The notes: a model not told the origin generated them from the sequence alone. 64,000 nt of DNA from JAYREN01 sp963663375 (GCA_963663375.1 OY760195.1:1736001-1800000); one strand, 5' to 3'; positions 1 to 9,046 are shown, counted from the stretch's first letter. Program-made: numbers and translations.

Positions 1-292
1 TGGCCTCCACGTCCATGCGAACGGACATGAACTTGATGACGGAGTCGTTGTTGCGGAAACGACGCTCCAGCTCGGCGATGAGGTTGGAACCCGCGTTCAT
101 CTCGAACAGGGTGTAGTAGCCCTCGCTGAACTTCTGGACTTCGTAGGCCAACTTCTTGCGGCCCCACTTGTCGGTCTTGAGCAGTTCGCCACCCTGCTCG
201 GCGACGATTCCCTCGAAGTGGCGCACGAGCTCATCTGCCTGCTCGTCCGTCAACGTCGGGGAGGCAATGAAGATCGTCTCGTATCGACGCAT
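1..292 (-). CDS. rpsF: 30S ribosomal protein S6 (partial, 3' end outside window)
   Basis: Encodes bS6, a small-subunit ribosomal protein that binds 16S rRNA together with S18. The visible 97 residues start MRRYETIFIASPTLTDEQAD and contain WGRKKLAYEVQKFSEGYYTL and a VIKFMSVRMD segment, as expected for S6; the C-terminus runs off the left edge. Two in-phase-shifted ATGs lie close together. The one at 292 is in the S6 frame and has AAGGAGG (303-297) four bases upstream, so it is chosen. It is read in the same direction as pth and rplY, 147 bp downstream of pth. That gap holds no feature I can support. Confidence 0.96.
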   Translation of the reverse strand, partial: MRRYETIFIASPTLTDEQADELVRHFEGIVAEQGGELLKTDKWGRKKLAYEVQKFSEGYYTLFEMNAGSNLIAELERRFRNNDSVIKFMSVRMDVEA

Positions 293-439
293 TCATCCTC
301 CTTATGGATGTGAAGCTCCGGGTCGTTCCCAACCACGACGATTCGCGGCGGGTCCGGAGCAAGGAGAGCTCCCCAGCGGGGAGCGTGAACGAACAGCATC
401 TCAGGATGTGGCTTGATTCTCAAGGGAAAATGCCAGCGA

Positions 440-1021
440 TCAACCCAGCGGCTCCTCACTCCAGAAGGCCGCACCATTCACCAATCCCGGTAGTTCTGAA
501 AGGTCCTGACAGGCCCCCAGGTGCTCCATGAACCGCGCGAAGGGCGCGTCCAGAGCCTCGATGCGCTTCCATTCATCCTCGGTCCACTCCTGAAGGACGA
601 ATTCGTGCAGGGGTCGAGTGAAGGGCCCCACCCCCAGCCGCAACCGGGCGAACCCCGAAGTCCCGAGATGATCGATCACGCTCTGCACGCCGTTGTGCCC
701 CCCGGCGCTGCCTTCCAGCCGGAACCGCCCCACCCCCAGCGGCAGGTCCTTGTCGTCGAAGAGCACAACGAGGCGCGCAGGATCGATGTCCGCCCCCACG
801 GCCTCGCCCACCACCTGGCCGGAGAGGTTCATGTAGGTGGCGGGCACCAGGGCCTGGAAGGGCTCCTGGAGGCGATAGAGCGTCCCCGTCTGGAAACGCC
901 GCGCGACGGTCGGTTCCGGCCCGTTGCGGCGCATCCATCGCTGAAGCATGAGCCGCCCCAGGTTGTGCCGGGTGGCGGCGTAGTCCTCCCCCGGATTTCC
1001 CAGCGGCACCAGGATCCACAC
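440..1021 (-). CDS. pth: Peptidyl-tRNA hydrolase
   Basis: Hydrolyses the ester bond of peptidyl-tRNA released from stalled ribosomes, recycling tRNA in the cytoplasm. The N-terminal block LGNPGEDYAATRHNLG carries the catalytic histidine (in TRHN), followed by YMNLSGQ and FDDKDLPLG with the partner aspartate, then GSAGGHNGV. Length (193-196 aa) is normal for the family. A first GTG at 1030 touches the AGGGG at 1035-1031, leaving no spacer. The in-frame GTG at 1021 has a 9-base spacer and begins directly at the first strand (VWILVPLGNPG), so it is preferred. It follows rplY/ctc on the same strand, the common rplY-pth pairing. A perfect hairpin lies just before its ribosome-binding site. Confidence 0.95.
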   Translation of the reverse strand: MWILVPLGNPGEDYAATRHNLGRLMLQRWMRRNGPEPTVARRFQTGTLYRLQEPFQALVPATYMNLSGQVVGEAVGADIDPARLVVLFDDKDLPLGVGRFRLEGSAGGHNGVQSVIDHLGTSGFARLRLGVGPFTRPLHEFVLQEWTEDEWKRIEALDAPFARFMEHLGACQDLSELPGLVNGAAFWSEEPLG

Positions 1022-1034
1022 AGGTTTCACCCCC

Positions 1035-1069
1035 TAAACAAATGGCCGCTCCAGGCGGCCATTTGTTTA
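1035..1069 (-). terminator. Perfect 15-bp inverted repeat between rplY and pth (terminator/attenuator candidate)
   Basis: TAAACAAATGGCCGC (1035-1049) and its exact reverse complement (1055-1069) flank a 5-base loop. Read on the minus strand, the hairpin sits 15 bases after the rplY stop and ends in a T-rich stem base, ATTTGTTTA. It is immediately followed by the AGGGG that serves pth. Folding could end part of the rplY transcripts or mask the pth ribosome-binding site. It has no long T-run beyond the stem, so full termination is not certain. Confidence 0.7.
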
Positions 1070-1084
1070 CCCGAAGAAAGCGAA

Positions 1085-1732
1085 CTACTTCTTGTCGTCC
1101 TTCTTGCCCTTGGCGACCACGACTTCGGGCTCCTTGGCGGCGGCAGCACCTTCGACGACCTCTTCTTCGGCCTTCTTGCCGTGCACGGAGCAGATCACGT
1201 TGTGGGCATCGCCCAGCACCGTGAGGTGGGCATCGAGCTGGATCTGGTCCAGGCGGATGACATCGCCGACCACCAGGTGGTCAACGTTCACATCGATGTG
1301 GGCGGGGATGAAGGCGGGGAGGCACTCCACCTCGATGGTCCGGTGCACGAAGTCCAGCATTCCGCCTTCCTTCACGCCCGCAGGGGTGCCCTTGAGCACG
1401 ATGGGGACGTGCACCTTCACCTTGTGGGTGGGGTCGACGCGCATGAAATCCACGTGGGAAAGGCGGCCGGTGACGGGGTCGCGCTGCAGATCCTTGATGA
1501 TGACGTGGCGCTTGATGTCCGTACCCTCGCGCTGGAGGTGGATCATCGTGTTCATGCCGGTCTCGCTGGCCAGGATGCGGGCCACGATTTTGGGGCTGAT
1601 GCCCACGGAAACGGCCGCCTCGCCCAGACCGTAGATGGTCGCGGGGATGAGGCCGGTCTTGCGGAGTTCGCGGGATGAGGCCTTGCCGACCGTCTCACGC
1701 TTGGCTACCAGAATGGCTTCATTGGTGCTCAT
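1085..1732 (-). CDS. rplY: 50S ribosomal protein L25, long Ctc/TL5 form
   Basis: Ribosomal protein bL25 of the Ctc type, which binds 5S rRNA. At 215 aa it is the two-domain form: an N-terminal 5S-binding domain (MSTNEAILVAKRETVGKASS, RELRKTGLIPATIYG, HVDFMRVD) and the C-terminal beta domain (VPIVLKGTPAGVKEGGMLD, VECLPAFIPAHIDVNVD). The tail is Ala/Glu/Lys-rich and low-complexity, ending KGKKDDKK. The ATG at 1732 has GGAGGAACC upstream. It is divergent from ppk1 across a 178-bp promoter-bearing gap and leads into pth. Confidence 0.95.
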   Translation of the reverse strand: MSTNEAILVAKRETVGKASSRELRKTGLIPATIYGLGEAAVSVGISPKIVARILASETGMNTMIHLQREGTDIKRHVIIKDLQRDPVTGRLSHVDFMRVDPTHKVKVHVPIVLKGTPAGVKEGGMLDFVHRTIEVECLPAFIPAHIDVNVDHLVVGDVIRLDQIQLDAHLTVLGDAHNVICSVHGKKAEEEVVEGAAAAKEPEVVVAKGKKDDKK

Positions 1733-1910
1733 GGTTCCTCCTACCAGGCTGACGACGCAGCCCTCTCGTTGGTTTCGGGCCGGGCGACCCGTGCCCGGAA
1801 ATCGGGCGAAGGGTCAGCATACCCCGAAAGGCCTTTATTCCCTAGGCAAAATCCCGAATCCACCCGGAGGATGTCACACCGTTGAAACCCAGCCGTTGGA
1901 TAATGGCGTC

Positions 1911-4049
1911 ATGAGTCGCGCCCATCTCCGCCCCGAGGACATCCTGAACCGCGAGCTGAGCTGGCTCGCCTTCAATGAGCGCGTGCTGGAGGAGGCCGAG
2001 GATGCCTCGCTGCCGCTCCTGGAGCGGGTGAAGTTCCTGGCCATCGTCTCCAATAATTGGGACGAATTTTTCATGGTGCGCGTGGCGGGAATCTGGCGCC
2101 AGATCGATGCGGGCATCACCAAGCCCGGACCAGATGGCCACACCCCTCGCCAGCTCATGGACAAGGTCTCCACGCGGATTCACGAGCTGTCATCCCGGCA
2201 GCACAGCCTCTTCCACCAGGTCATCGAACCGCGCCTCAATTCCGAGGGCATCTTCATCCTCAAGCCGGATCAGCTCGATGGGGCCCAGAAGGATTTCATC
2301 CGGGACTACTTCGAGCGCAACCTCCACCCCCTCATCACCCCGCTGGCGGTGGACACCGGTCACCCCTTTCCCCGCCTGGGCAACCGCGCCTTGGTGCTCA
2401 TGGCGGAGCTGGAGGCCGACGAGCGGCTTGAGGAGGAGGGCCTGCCCGTCTCCGAGCTGTCCATCATCCACGTGCCCGCCACCATGACGCCCCGCTTCCT
2501 GCGGGTGCCTAGCCTCGAGGGGCATTTCGTGTTCGTCATCCTGGAAGACGTCATCCGCATGCACCTGCCGCGGATCTTTCAGGGCTACGTCATCAAGAAC
2601 TGCCATGCGCTGCGGGTCACCCGGGATTCCGACCTGCCCCTGGAAGAGGATCCCTTCGAGGATCTGATGAAGACCGTGGAGGAGCACCTGCGCAGTCGCC
2701 GCCGGGGCGCGGTGGTGCGCCTCCAGTACGAACGGGGATTGAGCCAGAACCTGCTGGACACCCTGATCGAGGAACTGGAACTGAGCCCGGAGGATCTCTA
2801 CCCCTCCGACGGCTTCGCGGCCTTCTCCGACCTGATGCAGCTCTTCGCCCAGCTCGACCTGCCCCACCTGAAGGACGCCGCCATGCCGCCCCTGCCCGTG
2901 CCGCAGCTGGACAGCGGCCCCACGGTGTTCGAGGCCATCGGCAAGGGCGACATCCTGCTCCACCATCCCTTTCAGAGCTTCGACGATTCCGTGGTGCGCT
3001 TCGTGCGGGAGGCCGCCGAGGATCCAAAGGTGCTCGCCATCAAGATGACGCTCTACCGGATGAGCGCCACCAGCCCCGTGGCGGCCGCCCTGGAGCGCGC
3101 CGCCGAGCGTGGCAAGCAGGTGGCGGCCATCGTGGAACTGCGCGCCCGGTTCGACGAAGAGGCCAACATCGCCTGGGCGCGGCGCCTGGAGAAGGCGGGC
3201 GTCCACGTGGTCTACGGCCTCCCCGCTTACAAAACCCATGGCAAGGCCTGTCTCGTGATCCGCCAGGAGGCCAGCGGCATCAAGCGCTACTGCCACCTCG
3301 CCACCGGCAACTACAACGAGAAGACGAGCCGCCTCTATTCGGACCTGGGGCTCTTCACCGCGCGACCGGAATTCGGCGAGGACCTGTCGAACCTCTTCAA
3401 CTTGCTCACGGGCTACACCCGCCCCCCCAAATTCAATCAGCTCATTCTGGCGCCCACCCATTTCCGGGATGCCATCCTCCAGCGGATCCAGCGGGAGCAG
3501 GCCCATGCCCAGGCGGGCAACCCGGCCCGGATGGTGCTCAAGATGAACGCCCTGGTGGATCCTTCCATGATCCACGCCCTCTACGAGGCTAGCCAGAATG
3601 GCGTGCAGGTGGATCTCATCGTGCGGGGCACCTGCTGCCTGCGGCCCGGCGTTCCAGGTCTCTCAGACAATATCCGCGTGATCAGCATCATCGACCGCTT
3701 TCTGGAACACGCGCGCATCTACCATTTCGCCAACGCCGGCGAGCCCGAGACGCTGCTGGCCAGCGGTGATCTCATGCCCCGCAACCTGGACAACCGAGTG
3801 GAGACAGCCTTCCCGCTGGTAGACCCCATCGTGGCTGCCCAAGTGGTGGAGCTGCTGGAACTTCAGATCCACGACACCGTGAAGGGGCGGATGCTGGGCC
3901 CCAATGGTGAGGTTCTGCGTCGGGGGCTGAATCCCGATTGGCCGCCCCTCCGCAGCCAGGTGCGCACCTACGAGCACGGCCTCCTGGCCAGTGGGGTGCG
4001 CAATGTCACCGTCAAGCTGCCGGACTACGGTCAGGACGAGGCCCTCTGA
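1911..4049 (+). CDS. ppk1: Polyphosphate kinase 1
   Basis: Reversibly transfers the ATP gamma-phosphate to polyphosphate. About 712 aa, normal for PPK1. It opens with the N-domain signature NRELSWLAFNERVLEEAED and FLAIVSNNWDEFFMVRVAG, and carries two phospholipase-D-like halves. The likely autophosphorylated histidine is H462 in CHLATGNYNEKTSRLYSDLG. C-terminal LASGDLMPRNLDNRVE is also typical. The frame stays open far upstream, but homology begins at MSRAHLRPEDILNREL, so the ATG at 1911 is used although no strong Shine-Dalgarno precedes it. Single gene, closed by a GC hairpin. Confidence 0.96.
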   Translation: MSRAHLRPEDILNRELSWLAFNERVLEEAEDASLPLLERVKFLAIVSNNWDEFFMVRVAGIWRQIDAGITKPGPDGHTPRQLMDKVSTRIHELSSRQHSLFHQVIEPRLNSEGIFILKPDQLDGAQKDFIRDYFERNLHPLITPLAVDTGHPFPRLGNRALVLMAELEADERLEEEGLPVSELSIIHVPATMTPRFLRVPSLEGHFVFVILEDVIRMHLPRIFQGYVIKNCHALRVTRDSDLPLEEDPFEDLMKTVEEHLRSRRRGAVVRLQYERGLSQNLLDTLIEELELSPEDLYPSDGFAAFSDLMQLFAQLDLPHLKDAAMPPLPVPQLDSGPTVFEAIGKGDILLHHPFQSFDDSVVRFVREAAEDPKVLAIKMTLYRMSATSPVAAALERAAERGKQVAAIVELRARFDEEANIAWARRLEKAGVHVVYGLPAYKTHGKACLVIRQEASGIKRYCHLATGNYNEKTSRLYSDLGLFTARPEFGEDLSNLFNLLTGYTRPPKFNQLILAPTHFRDAILQRIQREQAHAQAGNPARMVLKMNALVDPSMIHALYEASQNGVQVDLIVRGTCCLRPGVPGLSDNIRVISIIDRFLEHARIYHFANAGEPETLLASGDLMPRNLDNRVETAFPLVDPIVAAQVVELLELQIHDTVKGRMLGPNGEVLRRGLNPDWPPLRSQVRTYEHGLLASGVRNVTVKLPDYGQDEAL

Positions 4050-4051
4050 AC

Positions 4052-4076
4052 CGGGCCCGCCAAGGAAGCGGGCCCG
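4052..4076 (+). terminator. GC-rich hairpin after ppk1
   Basis: CGGGCCCGC, a 7-base loop and GCGGGCCCG form a perfect 9-bp stem starting two bases after the ppk1 stop. There is no T-run, so it may be a weak or Rho-assisted terminator, or an mRNA 3'-end stabiliser. Confidence 0.55.
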
Positions 4077-4155
4077 AACGCCCGAACGCGCGCCGGCATC
4101 CCAGGGTGTGCCCTCAGGCCCACCGGATGTGGCAGGCTAGGGACAGGAGAACGCC

Positions 4156-5202
4156 GTGACCAAGATCAGCCGCGCCGCCATTTTCGATGTGCTCAACGCC
4201 TGGGCCGTACCCGGAGCCAATGCCAGCCTGGTGGCCCTGAAGGCCGTGAAGGGCATCGACCTGGACGAGGGCCGGGTGGTGCTCACGCTGCAGCTTCTGG
4301 ACGCCTACAAGGACCGGGAGGAACTCATCCGCTCGACTCTCCACGAAAAGCTCGGCGCCGTGGCCGGCGTGGAGGAAGTGGATCTGGAATTCACCTGGGA
4401 GCGCACCCCCGAAGCCGATTTCAAGAACCTGCTGCCCACCGTGAAGACCGCCGTGGTGGTGGGCAGCGGCAAGGGTGGCGTGGGCAAGAGCACCGTAGCC
4501 GCCAATCTCGCCTGCGCCGCGGCGCGGCTGGGCCTCCGCGTGGGCCTGCTGGACGCGGACATCTACGGCCCCAGCATGGCCATGATGTTCGGCATCAAGG
4601 ACGGCCCCGAGGGCACCCCCGAGGGCAAGATCAAGCCCATCGAAAAATTCGGCCTGAAGCTCATGAGCATGGGCTTCCTCATCGATGAAGATCGGCCTGT
4701 GGTGTGGCGCGGCCCCATGCTCAACAAGGCCCTCCAGCAGTTCCTGGGCGATGTGCTCTGGGGCGATCTGGACATCCTCTTCATCGACCTGCCACCGGGC
4801 ACCGGCGATGTGCAGATCACCCTGGTGCAGAATGCCAAGGCCGTCATCGATAAGGGCGGCGCCATCGTGGTGAGTACGCCCCAGGACGTGGCCTTCCTGG
4901 ATGCGAAGAAGGCCATCGGCCTCTTCAAGACCGTGGAGACGCCCATCCTCGGCGTCATCGAAAACATGTCCAGCTTCCTCTGTCCCCACTGCAAGGGCGA
5001 GACCCACATCTTCGGCCATGGCGGCGTGAAGACGGCGGCCCAGAAGATGGATCTGCCCTTCCTCGGCGAGATTCCCATCGACCTGGAGATCCGCGCCGGC
5101 AGCGACTTGGGCACGCCCCTCGTGGTGGCCCATCCCGACAGCCCCCAAAGCAAGGTGTTCATGGACATGGCCGGAGCGCTCAAGGCCCGACTGAGGCTCT
5201 GA
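4156..5202 (+). CDS. mrp: Mrp/NBP35-family iron-sulfur carrier ATPase
   Basis: Cytoplasmic P-loop ATPase (ApbC/Mrp) that holds and delivers [4Fe-4S] clusters to apoproteins. 348 aa. An N-terminal MIP18/DUF59-like domain (about 1-90) precedes the deviant Walker A GSGKGGVGKST (residues 103-113, K106 and K111). It is followed by DADIYGPSMAMMFG, the DLPPGTGDVQITL switch region and the CxxC cluster ligand pair in SSFLCPHCKGETHIFG. The start is GTG at 4156 with GGACAGGAGA just upstream. It lies 106 bp after ppk1, behind a hairpin, so it is probably transcribed separately. Confidence 0.94.
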   Translation: MTKISRAAIFDVLNAWAVPGANASLVALKAVKGIDLDEGRVVLTLQLLDAYKDREELIRSTLHEKLGAVAGVEEVDLEFTWERTPEADFKNLLPTVKTAVVVGSGKGGVGKSTVAANLACAAARLGLRVGLLDADIYGPSMAMMFGIKDGPEGTPEGKIKPIEKFGLKLMSMGFLIDEDRPVVWRGPMLNKALQQFLGDVLWGDLDILFIDLPPGTGDVQITLVQNAKAVIDKGGAIVVSTPQDVAFLDAKKAIGLFKTVETPILGVIENMSSFLCPHCKGETHIFGHGGVKTAAQKMDLPFLGEIPIDLEIRAGSDLGTPLVVAHPDSPQSKVFMDMAGALKARLRL

Positions 5203-5239
5203 GCCGGTCCAGAGGAGCCATCCTGCATTCCTAGACGTA

Positions 5240-5325
5240 ATAGTTTTTTGACACAAGTTGTTTTAAACATTGGTTTATGCCTTAAATTTTCACGGTGATT
5301 TTTCTTATTTTTATCAACACATAGG
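5240..5325 (+). promoter_or_regulatory. AT-rich promoter island upstream of the TonB-dependent receptor
   Basis: In a GC-rich window, this stretch is conspicuously A/T-rich. It contains a consensus -35 hexamer TTGACA at 5248-5253; the best -10 candidates lie in TGGTTTAT around 5271-5278. The long leader to the ATG at 5364 leaves room for an operator (Fur-like control would fit an iron or vitamin receptor). I see no convincing Fur palindrome, so the regulator is unknown. Confidence 0.4.
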
Positions 5326-5363
5326 CCGATTGAACCTTCCAGATCATCTCTTGAGGAGGTTCT

Positions 5364-7595
5364 ATGCGGGTCCGAGATCGGCTTTTCGGGTTCCTGTGCC
5401 TAGCCTTGGTTGCAGGCTCCCCCATTTCCGCCCAGGGGGTTCCCCCCAAGGAAGAGAGCAAAGAGATCCTGGATGATCTCCTGGCTCTCCTGAACACCCC
5501 CATCACGACAGCCTCCAAGCGCGCGGAGAAGGCCATCGAGGCCCCTAGCGTTGTCAGCGTCGTCACTCGGGATCAATTCCAGGCCTATGGCTGGACCAGC
5601 ATCAACGATGCGCTCTACAGCCTTCCCGGCTTCGGCCCCGCCCGGGACTATGACCGCCGCACCGTGGCCAGCCGAGGCCTCTTCGAGGGCTGGAACAACA
5701 ATCACATCCTGCTACTTGTGGATGGAATTCCATACAACGACAACATCTATGGCAGCGCCTACACCTCCGAAATCACCCCCGTCTTCATGATCAAGACCCT
5801 CGAGGTGGTGCGGGGCCCAGGTAGCGCCCTCTATGGTTCCAACGCCACCAACTCGGCCACCCAACTGCGGACCATCACCGCGGGAGATCTGGGCGGAGGC
5901 GGCGAGGCCCAAGTGCGCATTGGCAGTCAAGGTAACCGCATCTACGATTTCGCTCTAGGCAAGGAGGGTGATCTCATCTCTGTTGTGGCCGCCTTCAATG
6001 CCTTCGAGACGGGAGGCAACAACTACAACAGCTACGATGGCTCATTGCGCACAATCGGCAACGTGGTGGGTGGTCCCTTGGCGTCATTTCCCATCAACGA
6101 TGAACGCAACAGCCAGTACGGATGGCTGAAGCTCACCGGCCATGGCGATCTCTATGGGTGGAACTTCCAGTTCCATCATCAGGCCTGGGACTACAAGACC
6201 GGCCACGGCTGGGTATGGCAGATCCCAGATCTGGGCGAGCGCCTGGAGGAAAAGCGTCAGATCGCAGCGCTAAGCTACGCGGGAAAGTTCTTCGAGAACT
6301 GGAACCAGGAATACCTGCTCCGCTACCAGAAACATGAGATCAACTGGAATATCCGCTTCTATCCGAACAACGGCTTCGGGGGCTACTACCCCACGGGCAT
6401 CTTCGAGTATCTCGACACCTCGGCCGCCGATCTGTTCCTGCGCACTCAGTGGAACGTGGATCTCCCCATGGGCTCGAGCTTCTTGTTCGGCGTGGAGGGC
6501 ACGCGGTTCAGCTACGACGGGGACAAGAGCCATTCCAGCAACAACCTGATGGACTTCCCCAATTTCACCCCCACGGTTGGGGGTGCCATCATCCCCAACG
6601 GCCCCTGGCTCGGCTACATCAAGGACAAGCCGATCCTCAGCACGGGCTTCTACGCCCAGTTCAGCTCCGGCCGACTGCTGGGCCCGCTGTTCAAGGTCGT
6701 GCTGGGCCTCCGCTCGGATCATGCCTCTTTCGACTACCGCAAGCTGGACACGACCCACACCCTCGACACCGGGCAGACCGGTTCCAAGTCATACTCCCAG
6801 ACCAGCCCGCGCCTGGCCCTCGTCTTCACCCCCATTCAGAACCTGGCCATCAAGGCCATGTGGGGCCGGGCCTTCCGCGCTCCGGCACCCTCGGAGCTGG
6901 CCGGTGCCAATACCCTTACCCTGGGTTCCAATCTCGAAATGCTGCAGCCCGAGACCCTGGACACCACGGAACTGGCCGTGGATTGGATCATCGGCTCCAA
7001 TCTGAACTGGCGCACCAATGTCTACCGCACCAAGTTCTCCAACCAGATCGCGTACAGCGCCGCCAACACCAACCTCAGCACCAACATCTACACCCTGACC
7101 ACCCAAGGATTGGAGACCGAACTGCTCTTCGGATACGCGGGTTGGCGCGGCTTCGTGAACTACTCCTATGCCAAGCGGGTGGATGAAGAGATTCTCGACA
7201 ACTTCATCGCGCCGAGTCCCGACAAGCTCACCTGGGATCCCGGCAGCCGCTTCAAGTTCGGCGTCATCTACACGGCGGGGCCCTTGGTCTCTGCCCTGAC
7301 AGGCTACTACCAGAGCACCACGAACCGGCGCAGCACGGATGTCGGCCTCCAACCCATCCCCCTCATGGGGGGCGCCACCCTGGATGTGGACGCATACCGT
7401 GCCCGCAGCCTGGACGCCTGGTTCACCCTGGATGCCAAGGTGACCTGGAACTTCACCTCCGAATCCAGCGTTGCAGTCTACGCCACCAACCTGCTGGACA
7501 CCGACAAGAACAAGTTCATCAAGATCCAAGCCTTCCCCTTCGACTACCAAGGCGAAGGGCGGAAATATGGTCTGGTGCTGAGAACCAGGTTCTAG
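5364..7595 (+). CDS. TonB-dependent outer-membrane receptor
   Basis: Outer-membrane beta-barrel transporter energised by TonB; substrate unknown. 743 aa. A signal peptide (MRVRDRLFGFLCLALVAG, cleavage near ISAQG) is followed by a plug domain with APSVVSVVTRDQF, SINDALYSLPGFG and VVRGPGSALYGSNA. A long barrel ends in the typical terminal aromatic ...LVLRTRF. ASKRAEKAIEAPS resembles a loose TonB box region. The ATG at 5364 has GAGGAGG at the right distance. It stands alone between an AT-rich promoter and a strong terminator. No siderophore or cobalamin genes lie nearby to name a ligand. Confidence 0.93.
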   Translation: MRVRDRLFGFLCLALVAGSPISAQGVPPKEESKEILDDLLALLNTPITTASKRAEKAIEAPSVVSVVTRDQFQAYGWTSINDALYSLPGFGPARDYDRRTVASRGLFEGWNNNHILLLVDGIPYNDNIYGSAYTSEITPVFMIKTLEVVRGPGSALYGSNATNSATQLRTITAGDLGGGGEAQVRIGSQGNRIYDFALGKEGDLISVVAAFNAFETGGNNYNSYDGSLRTIGNVVGGPLASFPINDERNSQYGWLKLTGHGDLYGWNFQFHHQAWDYKTGHGWVWQIPDLGERLEEKRQIAALSYAGKFFENWNQEYLLRYQKHEINWNIRFYPNNGFGGYYPTGIFEYLDTSAADLFLRTQWNVDLPMGSSFLFGVEGTRFSYDGDKSHSSNNLMDFPNFTPTVGGAIIPNGPWLGYIKDKPILSTGFYAQFSSGRLLGPLFKVVLGLRSDHASFDYRKLDTTHTLDTGQTGSKSYSQTSPRLALVFTPIQNLAIKAMWGRAFRAPAPSELAGANTLTLGSNLEMLQPETLDTTELAVDWIIGSNLNWRTNVYRTKFSNQIAYSAANTNLSTNIYTLTTQGLETELLFGYAGWRGFVNYSYAKRVDEEILDNFIAPSPDKLTWDPGSRFKFGVIYTAGPLVSALTGYYQSTTNRRSTDVGLQPIPLMGGATLDVDAYRARSLDAWFTLDAKVTWNFTSESSVAVYATNLLDTDKNKFIKIQAFPFDYQGEGRKYGLVLRTRF

Positions 7596-7606
7596 CGGAT
7601 CTTCCT

Positions 7607-7642
7607 AAAGAGGACGCCACAGGGTTGGCGTCCTCTTTTTTT
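7607..7642 (+). terminator. Intrinsic terminator of the TonB receptor gene
   Basis: A perfect 12-bp stem (AAAGAGGACGCC, 8-base loop, GGCGTCCTCTTT) runs straight into T7 at 7636-7642. This is a textbook Rho-independent terminator and the clearest in the window. It also separates this gene from the convergent hydrolase ending at 7649. Confidence 0.93.
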
Positions 7643-7648
7643 AGAAAA

Positions 7649-9046
7649 TCAAAGTTCAAAGCCCTGGTGTGGCGCCGGATATTCGCAGGCGAAACCTCGG
7701 CCTTCAAGGTCTGTCCGGATGGCTTGAGCGCGTTCGGCTTCACCATGCACCAGGAAGGTGACGCCCTGTTTGGCAGATTCGCCGTGCCACTTCATGAGGG
7801 TGGCGTGGTCCCCATGGCCCGAAAACCCGTTGATGGTGTGGATCTTGGCGCGAACAGGCACTTCCTGGCCGAAGAGCCGCAGAGTCTTGGCGCCGTCGAT
7901 GATGGTCCGGGCCGGGGTGCCATTGGCCGCATAGCCCACGAAGACGATGGCGCAGTCCGGGCGGGGCAGGAGCTGTTCTAGATGGTGCTGCACCCGGCCA
8001 CCGGTGCACATGCCCGCCCCGGCGAGGATCACGGCGCCTGAGCGCACGGCGTTGATCGCCTTGGATTCGTTGCGGTCCCGGGTGAAGCTGAGCCCTGGAA
8101 AGTCGAAGAGATCCCGGTCCTCCAGCACCTGGCGCGCGGGGCCGTCGAAGCACTCGGGATGGGCGCGGAACACTTCGGTGGCGCTGGTGGCCATGGGCGA
8201 ATCCACGAAGACCTTGAGCCCCTGGGGCAGGCGCCCATGCTCCAGGCCCTCGCGAATTCCGTAGATGATCTCCTGGGCCCGCTCCAGGGCAAAGGTGGGC
8301 ACCACCACGTTGCCCCCGCCCTGGATAGTCTTGGTGACGACTTCAAAAAACTCCTTGGCGGTCTCCAGGACACTGCGATGGCTGCGCCCGCCGTACGTGG
8401 TTTCCATGACCACCGCATCCGCCTCGGGTGCCGGCACCGGATCGTTCACGATGGGATGATCCGGGCTCCCCAGGTCGCCGGAGAACACCACCCGCCGGGA
8501 CTTTCCGTTGCCCTTCGCCTCCAGGAGGATGCTGGCCGAACCCAGGATGTGGCCTGCATCCTGGAAGGTCGCGGCGAGGTTCGGCAGGAACTCGAAGCGC
8601 TGTTCGTAATCCGCGATGCCCGTGAAGCGGGCGCAGGCCTCTTCCACATCCAGCGTGTCGTAGAGGGGTTCTTCCGCCATGCCGTGAATCCGCTGGCCCC
8701 GGGCCTTGCGACGCTGAGTGCGGGCGACTTCTTCTTCCTGGAGGTGGGCGGTGTCCAGCAACACCATGCGCGCCAGTTCCTGGGTCGCGGCGGTGCAGAT
8801 CACCTTCCCCTTGAAGCCCTGCTTCACCAGCAAGGGAATGCGTCCGCAATGATCCAGGTGGGCGTGGGTGAGCAGTACGGCGTCGATGGAGGCGGGGTCG
8901 AAACCGAAGGGGGCCTCGTTCTCCTCCCGCAGCCTGCGACTGCCCTGAAAGAGCCCGCAGTCCACCAGGATGCGCGCCGTGCCCGTTTCGAGGAGATGGC
9001 AGGAGCCCGTCACGCCCTGGGCGGCGCCGTGGAAGGAGATGCGCAT
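7649..9046 (-). CDS. Metallo-beta-lactamase-fold hydrolase with beta-CASP and RMMBL domains
   Basis: Probable cytoplasmic RNA-processing or phosphodiesterase enzyme of the beta-CASP family (CPSF/YSH1-like branch). 465 aa. The two-zinc motif HAHLDHCG (residues about 61-68), later AGHILGSA, GDLG and METTYGGR belong to the lactamase core. The beta-CASP insert has VVVPTFALERAQEIIY and FVDSPMA, and the C-terminal RMMBL shows INGFSGHGDHATLM and LVHGE. The ATG at 9046 has GGAGGATCTCC upstream. It is read 14 bp after the GT2 gene, so the two are likely cotranscribed. The precise RNA target cannot be read from sequence. Confidence 0.9.
   Translation of the reverse strand: MRISFHGAAQGVTGSCHLLETGTARILVDCGLFQGSRRLREENEAPFGFDPASIDAVLLTHAHLDHCGRIPLLVKQGFKGKVICTAATQELARMVLLDTAHLQEEEVARTQRRKARGQRIHGMAEEPLYDTLDVEEACARFTGIADYEQRFEFLPNLAATFQDAGHILGSASILLEAKGNGKSRRVVFSGDLGSPDHPIVNDPVPAPEADAVVMETTYGGRSHRSVLETAKEFFEVVTKTIQGGGNVVVPTFALERAQEIIYGIREGLEHGRLPQGLKVFVDSPMATSATEVFRAHPECFDGPARQVLEDRDLFDFPGLSFTRDRNESKAINAVRSGAVILAGAGMCTGGRVQHHLEQLLPRPDCAIVFVGYAANGTPARTIIDGAKTLRLFGQEVPVRAKIHTINGFSGHGDHATLMKWHGESAKQGVTFLVHGEAERAQAIRTDLEGRGFACEYPAPHQGFEL

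Noticed and set aside
521..1678. Long open frame on the plus strand across pth and rplY
   Set aside because: It is antisense to two clearly conserved genes, has no family motif, and is explained by GC-rich codon bias keeping other frames open.
2190..3575. 461-codon open frame antisense to ppk1
   Set aside because: Histidine/glutamine/glycine-rich composition typical of a shadow frame; ppk1 on the other strand is certain.
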